Positions 1-5,385 of a DNA stretch of 5,385 bases are shown here, in pieces. Under the pieces are notes generated by a model that saw only the letters and a program-made list of their open reading frames with translations, was not told the origin of the DNA and did no database searches. Each line of letters starts with the position of its first letter. The first letter of the stretch is position 1. The DNA comes from Planctomycetota bacterium (GTDB lineage Bacteria > Planctomycetota > Planctomycetia > Planctomycetales > Planctomycetaceae). A program made the position numbers and the translations under genes. The stretch lies in assembly GCA_027622115.1 (NCBI GenBank), contig JAQBZS010000580.1, positions 1-5,385 of the forward strand, written 5' to 3'.

Positions 1-189
1 AAAGTCCACTGCCCGCCAAATCTGAAAGACGTAAACCCGACCCCGGAAAGTGACAAACTCGAACTAAGGATCCAACGAATTTGTACGCTCATGACCGTCA
101 GTTCATTCGACATCATTCGTCGGTGCGAAGTCATGTTACGATTGGAGCGACCGCCTCCAAGATCGAGTCCCACTCATGGACGAACAGGA
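1..189. other. Upstream region with no supported gene
   Basis: No gene can be supported here. The other two + frames close early, with TGA at 23-25 and at 51-53. The frame of the antiporter gene has no stop from base 1 onward, so a longer N-terminus reaching past the window edge cannot be excluded from sequence alone. The predicted peptide before base 190 is rich in Pro, Arg and Ser and shows no domain. The signal peptide begins at about base 190-208, so this stretch is more likely leader and promoter DNA. I saw no convincing -35/-10 pair. An AAGGA at 66-70 lies about 20 bases before the ATG at 91, too far to be its ribosome binding site. Confidence 0.5.
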
Positions 190-2310
190 ATGAAGAGCCG
201 CACCCCGATGATTGAAGACACGCGCCAACGATGCGTCGTTGCGATTTCGTTCGCTCTCTTGTGGATCATTGTCGGCAGCCGAGCCGAGATTCTCGCCGAC
301 GATGCCGGTCCACCGACCACACTGGTCATCGACAAGCCGCGTGTCGTGCTGATGGATGTGCCGGTCCCGAAGGTCGTCATCCGCGTTTCGCGGGAATCGA
401 TGTCCAAAGACGCCGCGTCGACCGATCACGTTGTGCAACTGCATGGACTTGAGTTGGTCGGCTTTGATGACGTCGACTTGACGAGAGTGGCTGTGCGTGT
501 GAATGGTGAGCCGTTGATCTTCGAGTCGGATCTCAGGTTGGGTCGTAAGGTCTTCATCAGCGAAGACACAATTCGCATGGAAGGCGAGATCTCGGCGTCT
601 GCTGAAGTGATACGAGTCAACCGCTGGTGGAGCATCGTCCCACCATTGTTGGCGATTGTCTTGGCGATGTGGATTCGCAACGTATTTGTCGCCTTGCTGG
701 CAGCCGTTTTCGTCGGGGCCACGATCATTCTCGGCGGTGACGTGTTTACCGGTTTGCTGCGAACGGTCGACTCGTACCTGCTGACACAATTGACTCCGAC
801 GCGGGACTACTTTTCGTCGATTGTGGCAGCGTCCACATGGAACGAATTCATTGCTCGATTGGTCCCCGTGGATGGTGACTATTTTCAGATTCAAGTCGTG
901 GTGTTCACGTTGTTTCTCGGTGCCACCATTGGAGTGATGACGGAAAGCGGCGGCACTCGCGCATTGGTCCAACGGATGGCCCGGCTGACCGATTCCCGCA
1001 CGCGTTGCCAATTACTGACATCGTCGATGGGTCTGGCGGTGTTCTTCGATGACTATGCCAACATGCTGCTGGTCGGCAGCACGATGCGGCCCGTGACGGA
1101 CCAGCAGCGAATCTCGCGCGAAAAGCTGGCGTTCCTGGTGGATTCGACCGCAGCACCGGTGGCTGGGTTGTCGGTGATCAGCACGTGGGTGGCGGTTGAA
1201 GTCGGCTTGATCAAGGACGCGTTCGCGACGCAACAACTGATGCTCGCCGGCGCGAGTGTCGAGGACTCCGCATGGTGGGCGTTTCTGTGGTCGCTGCCGT
1301 ATCGCTTCTATCCGCTGTTGTTGCTGGTCTTCGTATTCGCGGTGGCTCGGACGGGACGCGACTTCGGGCCGATGCGTCGTGCGGAATTGCGAGCATTCAC
1401 AACTGGGCGACTCACAGCCGGTGCCGATCCGTCCGTCTCGACGACCACGGACATCAACGCTGACTCAGTTCCAGCTTTCGCCACGAATCAGCCACGTTTG
1501 GAATCACTCACGATCCTCAATGCCGTGCTGCCGATCGTGGTGCTCGTGACCAGCGTGATCGTCGGCATGTTGTGGCAACCGGACGATTCCATTCGAATGT
1601 TGATGTACGCCGCGATTGCCGCATCGACCACGGCCGTCTTCACGGCGTTTGCCACGCGAGCACTCTCGATTTCGGGCATCGTGCGCGCTTGGCTGTTGGG
1701 CGTCAAAAGCATGTTGCTCGGCGTGGTCGTGCTGGTTTTGGCTTGGGGTATCGCGGACGTCTGTTCTCCCGACAACTTGAACACGGCGACGTTTCTGGTC
1801 GACCTGACCGGCAATCTTGTATCGCTTTCTTGGATGCCGGCGCTCGCATTCTTGCTGGCGGCGGTGGTGTCGTTTGCCACGGGCAGTTCGTTCGCCACGA
1901 TGGGATTGCTCGTTCCGCTGTTCATCTCCATGACCAGCATCCTCTTGACCGAAGCCTCCGTGACAACCGAGCAGATTCCGGACAACACGATCATGCTGGC
2001 GACGATCGGAGCCATCCTGGCCGGCGCGATCTTTGGCGATCACTGTTCGCCGATCTCGGACACGACAGTGCTGTCGTCGGCAGCGAGCGGTTGCGATCAT
2101 CTGGACCATGTGGCGACGCAATTGCCGTATGCGTTGGTCGTGGGTGCCGTCGCGCTGGTGTTCGGCTACATCCCGTCCGGTTTCGGAGTCTCGCCCTGGA
2201 TCACTTTGCCGGTCGCGAGTCTCGCGGTGATTGGAATTTTGCGATGGCTCGGTCGCACACCCGAGAACCCCATCGACGGTCCCGAAGTTTCGCCGCAATT
2301 CGTGACGTGA
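190..2310 (+). CDS. NhaC-family Na+/H+ antiporter with signal peptide and extra extracytoplasmic domain
   Basis: This is a multi-pass inner-membrane secondary transporter of the NhaC superfamily (Na+/H+ antiporter family), expected to exchange protons for sodium or a related ion or solute. From the ATG at 190 it is 706 residues. Residues 1-32 look like a signal peptide: a basic n-region, a hydrophobic core at about 15-29, and a possible cut after A32 (S-R-A) or A36. Residues about 37-144 form a soluble domain rich in Val and beta-type sequence. A W-W-S-I-V-P-P motif at 146-152 then opens the transporter. Family motifs are intact: D-D-Y-A-N at 287-291, D-S-T-A-A-P from 318 followed by S-T-W, T-G-S-S-F-A-T-M-G from 564, and G-D-H-C-S-P-I-S-D-T-T at 616-626. 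About a dozen membrane segments are visible, and the last ends near residue 687. Start choice is uncertain: ATGs at 91, 133, 190 and 208 share the frame and none has a good ribosome binding site. I chose 190 because it puts a normal signal peptide at the N-terminus; 208 would also work. The exact ion specificity cannot be read from sequence. Confidence 0.88.
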   Translation: MKSRTPMIEDTRQRCVVAISFALLWIIVGSRAEILADDAGPPTTLVIDKPRVVLMDVPVPKVVIRVSRESMSKDAASTDHVVQLHGLELVGFDDVDLTRVAVRVNGEPLIFESDLRLGRKVFISEDTIRMEGEISASAEVIRVNRWWSIVPPLLAIVLAMWIRNVFVALLAAVFVGATIILGGDVFTGLLRTVDSYLLTQLTPTRDYFSSIVAASTWNEFIARLVPVDGDYFQIQVVVFTLFLGATIGVMTESGGTRALVQRMARLTDSRTRCQLLTSSMGLAVFFDDYANMLLVGSTMRPVTDQQRISREKLAFLVDSTAAPVAGLSVISTWVAVEVGLIKDAFATQQLMLAGASVEDSAWWAFLWSLPYRFYPLLLLVFVFAVARTGRDFGPMRRAELRAFTTGRLTAGADPSVSTTTDINADSVPAFATNQPRLESLTILNAVLPIVVLVTSVIVGMLWQPDDSIRMLMYAAIAASTTAVFTAFATRALSISGIVRAWLLGVKSMLLGVVVLVLAWGIADVCSPDNLNTATFLVDLTGNLVSLSWMPALAFLLAAVVSFATGSSFATMGLLVPLFISMTSILLTEASVTTEQIPDNTIMLATIGAILAGAIFGDHCSPISDTTVLSSAASGCDHLDHVATQLPYALVVGAVALVFGYIPSGFGVSPWITLPVASLAVIGILRWLGRTPENPIDGPEVSPQFVT

Positions 2311-2399
2311 GTATGGCTTTCAAATCGCCCACATCACCCGAAAACGGCAACCGCTCGGTCGTCACCGCGGCAACCACGCATTGATTGCTATCGTTCCGT

Positions 2400-2415
2400 C
2401 GCGAATTCGTTCGCG
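2400..2415. repeat. Perfect inverted repeat (6-bp arms, TTCG loop) before fadJ
   Basis: The sequence CGCGAATTCGTTCGCG has perfect arms CGCGAA (2400-2405) and TTCGCG (2410-2415) around the tetraloop TTCG. It lies 90 bases after the antiporter stop and directly abuts the TTGACA at 2416. As RNA it would make a short stable hairpin. No T-run follows, so it is not a classic intrinsic terminator for the antiporter gene. As DNA, its position beside a -35-like element would suit an operator. Both roles are inference. Confidence 0.4.
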
Positions 2416-2444
2416 TTGACAGGCTCCAGGACGGTGACGAGCAT
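2416..2444 (+). promoter_or_regulatory. Candidate sigma70-type promoter for fadJ
   Basis: A perfect -35 consensus TTGACA sits at 2416-2421. With a 17-base spacer the -10 position is GAGCAT (2439-2444), only 3 of 6 to TATAAT, so the match is one-sided. If used, transcription would start near 2451 and give an untranslated leader of about 50 bases before the ATG at 2503. The perfect -35 and its place in the gap support it. The poor -10 and limited knowledge of promoters in this kind of organism count against it. Confidence 0.3.
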
Positions 2445-2491
2445 ATCGCTCCATTCGCCGGGGAGTCCGGAAATGGATCATTTGTCGTGTC

Positions 2492-2498
2492 AGGGAGG
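2492..2498 (+). promoter_or_regulatory. Ribosome binding site that fixes the fadJ start
   Basis: AGGGAGG lies 4 bases before the ATG at 2503, a strong Shine-Dalgarno match. It favours 2503 over two upstream in-frame possibilities, TTG at 2416 and ATG at 2473, neither of which has a comparable site. The protein from 2503 also begins right at the family's usual N-terminus. Confidence 0.7.
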
Positions 2499-2502
2499 CG
2501 AT

Positions 2503-4635
2503 ATGAGCCACTTTTTACAGCTTGAACAACTCGATGGATCCATCTCGCTGCTGACGATTGATACGCCGGACAAAAAGGTGAACACGCTCGGCGAGACGGT
2601 CCTGCGCGAACTTTCGGACGTCATCGGACAACTCGAACAAGACGCCGGTGTTCGCGGTCTGTTGTTTCGCAGCGGCAAGCCCGGTCAGTTCATCGCCGGG
2701 GCCGACTTGCATGAATTGGGGGGCCTCATCCACGCCACCCCGGACGAACGGCGAGAGAAGCTGGCCGCCGGACACGGACTCTTCGATCGCATTAGCCGCT
2801 TGCCGTTTCCGACGGTCGCGTTGATTGACGGAAACTGCATGGGAGGCGGCACTGAACTCGTGCTGGCCATGGACGCACGAATTGCGTCTTCCACTTCGAA
2901 AACCAAGATCGCGCTTCCCGAAACAACGATCGGGCTCATTCCCGGTTGGGGCGGGACGCAACGCATGCCGCGGTTGATCGGCATTCATCACGCCATCGAC
3001 ATGATCTGTGGCGGACAACCCGTCAGCGCACAACGAGCCGCCGAACTGGGGCTCGTTTTTGATGCGGTGCCCGTCGAGCGGTTGGTGGATGAAGGGCGGC
3101 GGTTGATCGAGCAATTCATCGAGACCGAGCAGTGGAAACGAGACCGCACCCAGCGCAGCCAGCCGTTCGGTTTGAGCGAAGACCAATTCAACTTTGCATT
3201 TGCCTGTGCGGAAGGCGGCGTCAAAGCCAAGACCAAAGGCCAATATCCCGCACCGCTCGCCGCGCTGCGTGCCATCAAGGAAGGCATCAACTTGCCGCTT
3301 GAAGAAGGGTTGCAGGTTGAACGTGACATCTCGATGGAAGTCATGGGTAGCGAGATTTCGGCGAATCTGATTGGCGTCTTCTTCATGCAGAACGCGCTGT
3401 CGCGCGATCGCGGAGTGGAATCGGACGTCGCGGCGCGAACGGTCAATCAAGTCGGCGTGTTGGGAGCCGGGCTGATGGGAGCGGGCATCGCCACGGCACA
3501 TGCGCGTTCCGCCGTTTCGACGACGCTGGTGGATGTCGACAACGATCGCATCGCCGCCGGACTGGGAAGCGCCCGCAAGGTTGTGGAAGGGCGAATCAAG
3601 ATCGGACGAGCCACCCCGGAAGACTTGGCGTCCATGTTGCAAATGCTGAGCACATCGACGTCGCAGCAATCGTTCGCCGGATGCGACGTGGTTGTTGAAG
3701 CAGTGCCGGAGAACGAGGAACTCAAGACGAGTGTCTACAAATCCTTGGCCGGCGTGATGCGCGAAGACGCGATTCTGGCCAGCAATACATCGACGATCTC
3801 CATCACGCGGATGGCCGAATCCTCGCCGAATCCCGAACGATTCGTGGGGATGCATTTTTTCTATCCGGTCGACCGCATGGGTTTGGTCGAAGTCATCCGA
3901 GGCGAAAAGACCTCGGACGAAACCGTGGCGACGATTGTGGAACTCGCGCGGCGAATCAAGAAAACGCCGATCGTGTGCAACGACTGCCCCGGTTTCCTCG
4001 TGAACCGCATTCTGTTGCCGTACATGAACGAGTCGCTGTTGATGCTGACGGAAGGCGCGTCGATGGACCACATCGACAAAGTCGCCACGCGATTCGGCCT
4101 GCCAATGGGGCCGATCGCCTTGCATGACCTCGTCGGTCTGGACACGGCCTGTTCGGCGGGAAAAGTGATGGTCGCCGGTTTCGCGGATCGAGCCGTGCAA
4201 TCACCACTGCTGCAAGCGATGGTGGATGCCGGTCGCTTGGGCAAGAAGTCTGGAGCCGGATTTCGCAAGTATGTCGGTAAGAAGCAGACCCCTGCGTTGG
4301 ACGCGGACTTCGACACGCTTCTCGATGGACACCGCACTGATCAACGCGAGTTTTCCGACCAAGAAATTCAAGACCGCCTCCTGTTGCCGATGCTGCTTGA
4401 AGCGTCTCGGGTTTATGAAGAAGAAATCGTCAGCACCCCGAGCCACGTGGACATGGGCTTGATTCTGGGCATTGGATTCCCGCCATTTCGAGGCGGTTTG
4501 TTTCGCTGGTGCGACCAGCCAGGTTGCAGGGCGCTGCTGGAATCCGCGAGCCAATACGAACTCGGCCCCCGATTCGTACCGAATTTGTTACTCAAGGACA
4601 TGGCCAGAGCGGGGGTTAAGTTCTATGAGAAGTAG
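2503..4635 (+). CDS. fadJ: Fatty-acid oxidation multifunctional enzyme: enoyl-CoA hydratase / 3-hydroxyacyl-CoA dehydrogenase
   Basis: This cytoplasmic enzyme hydrates trans-2-enoyl-CoA and then oxidises the L-3-hydroxyacyl-CoA with NAD+, steps two and three of beta-oxidation. It has 710 residues, the usual size for FadJ/FadB. Residues 1 to about 190 are the crotonase domain: A-G-A-D-L at 65-69 and G-G-G-T-E form the oxyanion-hole region, and E118 and E140 (in L-P-E-T) match the two catalytic glutamates of E. coli FadB. The 22-residue spacing between them fits FadJ and the mitochondrial alpha subunit better than FadB, which has 20. A helical linker follows at about 190-310. The NAD-binding Rossmann motif G-A-G-L-M-G-A-G is at 321-328, with acidic D344 after the second strand. 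Dehydrogenase residues S427-N428, H451, E463 and N501 are present. The C-terminal 3HCDH repeats include G-R-L-G-K-K-S-G and, near the end, F-P-P-F-R-G-G. The motif after the catalytic His is H-F-F-Y-P-V rather than the common H-F-F-N-P-V. The thiolase partner (FadI/FadA) is not in this window. The choice of fadJ over fadB is by resemblance only. Confidence 0.93.
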   Translation: MSHFLQLEQLDGSISLLTIDTPDKKVNTLGETVLRELSDVIGQLEQDAGVRGLLFRSGKPGQFIAGADLHELGGLIHATPDERREKLAAGHGLFDRISRLPFPTVALIDGNCMGGGTELVLAMDARIASSTSKTKIALPETTIGLIPGWGGTQRMPRLIGIHHAIDMICGGQPVSAQRAAELGLVFDAVPVERLVDEGRRLIEQFIETEQWKRDRTQRSQPFGLSEDQFNFAFACAEGGVKAKTKGQYPAPLAALRAIKEGINLPLEEGLQVERDISMEVMGSEISANLIGVFFMQNALSRDRGVESDVAARTVNQVGVLGAGLMGAGIATAHARSAVSTTLVDVDNDRIAAGLGSARKVVEGRIKIGRATPEDLASMLQMLSTSTSQQSFAGCDVVVEAVPENEELKTSVYKSLAGVMREDAILASNTSTISITRMAESSPNPERFVGMHFFYPVDRMGLVEVIRGEKTSDETVATIVELARRIKKTPIVCNDCPGFLVNRILLPYMNESLLMLTEGASMDHIDKVATRFGLPMGPIALHDLVGLDTACSAGKVMVAGFADRAVQSPLLQAMVDAGRLGKKSGAGFRKYVGKKQTPALDADFDTLLDGHRTDQREFSDQEIQDRLLLPMLLEASRVYEEEIVSTPSHVDMGLILGIGFPPFRGGLFRWCDQPGCRALLESASQYELGPRFVPNLLLKDMARAGVKFYEK

Positions 4636-4660
4636 ACTCAACCTGTTCGAACTCGGACAA

Positions 4661-4681
4661 TTGATCGGACTGATCCGTCAA
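4661..4681 (+). terminator. Candidate hairpin after fadJ, weak terminator
   Basis: Starting 26 bases past the fadJ stop, TTGA-T-CGGA pairs with TCCG-TCAA across the loop CTGA. This makes an 8-bp stem with one bulged T at 4665. Only a short ATTT follows, so termination would be weak if it happens at all. Its position right after the gene is the main support. Confidence 0.33.
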
Positions 4682-4775
4682 ATTTCCTGACCATCTTGCG
4701 CAGGATTTCACGGACTAACGTCGGCCCAGCGTGCTCGCGCCACCTAGCTGATCCACAAATCGTGTGATAAAAGGA

Positions 4776-4794
4776 ACGAACAAAGTTTGTCCGT
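4776..4794. promoter_or_regulatory. Operator-like dyad upstream of the TPR gene
   Basis: ACGAACAAAGTTTGTCCGT is an odd-centred palindrome about base 4785. Eight of nine base pairs match, and the only mismatch is 4779/4791. A one-base centre cannot form an RNA hairpin, so a DNA site for a dimeric regulator is the more natural reading. It lies 38 bases before the ATG at 4833, just after GATAAA at 4766-4771. That hexamer is preceded by TGT, an extended -10-like arrangement, but has no recognisable -35. If that -10 is real, the dyad covers the transcription start, a usual place for a repressor. Confidence 0.33.
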
Positions 4795-4822
4795 AAAATT
4801 GACAGGCGCAGGCCTGATTCGT

Positions 4823-4827
4823 GGGAG
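4823..4827 (+). promoter_or_regulatory. Ribosome binding site of the TPR gene
   Basis: GGGAG lies 5 bases before the ATG at 4833, a good Shine-Dalgarno match with normal spacing. It supports that ATG as the start of the truncated gene at the right-hand end. Confidence 0.6.
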
Positions 4828-4832
4828 TCTCC

Positions 4833-5385
4833 ATGGCAGCCGATCTCAAGAAATTCGCCGCCGACTATTGGAAGCGCGGCAACGAAGCGTTCGCCAAGGA
4901 AAACTGGGATTACGCCATCGATTGCTTCACCAAGTCCGTCGAATTCGCGCCGGATAATCTCACCTATCGACAGACGCTCCGTGGAACCGTTCGCAAGAAG
5001 TACAAGGACAACAAGTCCGGCGCGAAGATGGCCTCCGTCAAGCTCATGGGCGTGAAGGGGAAAATCAAAAAGTCTCGGATGCAGAAGGATTGGAAAAACG
5101 TCGACAAGCTGGCGGAAGAAGGTCTGCGGGTGAATCCGTGGGACGCGTCTCTGAATGCCGCCGTGGGTGAAGCGTGCCTGCACCTGGAATACGGTGAGAT
5201 CGCGGTGTTCGCTTATCAGCGGGCGCTCGAAACGGAAATGGAAAACGTCGCTTACAATCGCGAGTTGGCACGCTTGCTGGAAGATCGCGGCGAATACACC
5301 GAGGCGATCAAGCTCTGGGAACGGGTCAAGAAATTGGTCCCGGAAGACACCGAGGCTCGCTCCAAGATCACGCAGATCGGTGCCC
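4833..5385 (+). CDS. Tetratricopeptide-repeat protein, 3' end cut by the window
   Basis: The reading frame stays open from the ATG at 4833 to the window edge, giving 184 complete codons with no stop, so the C-terminus is missing. TPR units are clear. The first is at residues 9-42, with G16, A28, F32 and P40 at the canonical repeat positions 8, 20, 24 and 32. Two more are at 105-138 (G112, A124, A131) and 139-172 (A158, P170). A degenerate unit at 71-104 (A94, P102) is in phase with them, making a continuous 34-residue register from 71 to 172. Residues 46-92 are strongly basic, with 17 Lys/Arg against 3 Asp/Glu. There is no signal peptide or membrane segment, so a cytoplasmic location is expected. 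TPR units bind other proteins, so a scaffold or assembly role is likely, but the partner is unknown. The N-terminus resembles conserved planctomycete TPR proteins from memory; I cannot assign a specific function. Confidence 0.85.
   Translation, partial: MAADLKKFAADYWKRGNEAFAKENWDYAIDCFTKSVEFAPDNLTYRQTLRGTVRKKYKDNKSGAKMASVKLMGVKGKIKKSRMQKDWKNVDKLAEEGLRVNPWDASLNAAVGEACLHLEYGEIAVFAYQRALETEMENVAYNRELARLLEDRGEYTEAIKLWERVKKLVPEDTEARSKITQIGA

Noticed and set aside
1..92. Open minus-strand frame from an ATG at 92 leftward, a possible divergent gene
   Set aside because: Only about 30 codons are visible, the start overlaps the + strand ATG region, and the peptide shows no family signal. Sequence to the left would be needed to judge it.
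136..1011. 291-codon minus-strand frame over the antiporter
   Set aside because: The composition is His/Arg/Gln-rich and without a domain, while the opposite strand encodes a well-conserved transporter.
2345..2378. Short direct repeat CGGCAACC within the antiporter-fadJ gap
   Set aside because: Two copies of an 8-base string in GC-rich DNA, with no further symmetry or flanking signal, are within chance expectation.
1572..2384. 270-codon + frame overlapping the antiporter's 3' half
   Set aside because: It is an out-of-frame shadow. The antiporter motifs at 1879 and 2035 are in the other frame, and the product looks like random Arg/Gly/His-rich sequence.
2313..2384. 23-codon ORF starting two bases after the antiporter stop
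   Set aside because: It has no ribosome binding site and a low-complexity Ser/Thr/Ala peptide. It is just the tail of an out-of-frame reading frame.
2515..4200. 561-codon open frame on the minus strand, antisense to fadJ
   Set aside because: It is fully covered by a clear FadJ gene. Its translation is rich in Arg, His, Gln and Asp with no domain or hydrophobic core pattern. Codon bias in the real gene keeps this opposite frame open.
91..4635. Two long + frames of exactly the same length (739 codons), a possible duplication
   Set aside because: The proteins are unrelated, one a membrane transporter and one a soluble enzyme, and neither frame's longest start is likely the real one. The equal length is coincidence.
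4638..5183. 181-codon minus-strand frame over the TPR gene
   Set aside because: The + strand has a good ribosome binding site and clear TPR repeats across the same bases. The minus-strand product shows no recognisable family.

Overview
The window is a moderately GC-rich stretch of bacterial chromosome. It carries three genes on the + strand, all pointing the same way and separated by gaps of about 190-200 bases. The best guess for the source is a planctomycete, probably of the Pirellulales/Rhodopirellula type. That rests on three points: an NhaC-type antiporter with a signal peptide and an extra extracytoplasmic domain, a TPR protein whose N-terminus resembles ones I recall from planctomycetes, and weak or variable ribosome binding sites. 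This placement is inference from family resemblance, not a search result.

Layout. Bases 1-189 have no gene I can support, although the antiporter frame stays open through them. Bases 190-2310 encode a multi-pass Na+/H+ antiporter of the NhaC superfamily, with a cleavable-looking signal peptide and a domain of about 110 residues before the first transporter helix. Bases 2311-2502 are intergenic. They hold a perfect 6-bp inverted repeat that directly abuts a TTGACA hexamer, followed by a strong Shine-Dalgarno sequence. Bases 2503-4635 encode a complete FadJ/FadB-type fusion enzyme (enoyl-CoA hydratase plus 3-hydroxyacyl-CoA dehydrogenase) with its catalytic residues in place. Bases 4636-4832 are intergenic, with a candidate hairpin after fadJ and an operator-like dyad upstream of the next gene. 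From 4833 to the window end runs the first 184 codons of a TPR-repeat protein, cut off by the window edge.

How they work together. FadJ performs the middle two steps of fatty-acid beta-oxidation in the cytoplasm. The antiporter exchanges protons for sodium or another small ion or solute at the membrane. The TPR protein is likely a protein-interaction scaffold. I see no evidence that the three form one pathway: spacing is wide and each of the last two genes has its own ribosome binding site and candidate control sequences. No thiolase partner for FadJ lies in the window. I found no mobile element, RNA gene, CRISPR array or pseudogene, and nothing that amounts to a new biological system. The points worth a second look are the antiporter's extra domain, the regulatory-looking repeats in the two gaps, an unusual active-site motif in the dehydrogenase, and the very basic segment of the TPR protein.
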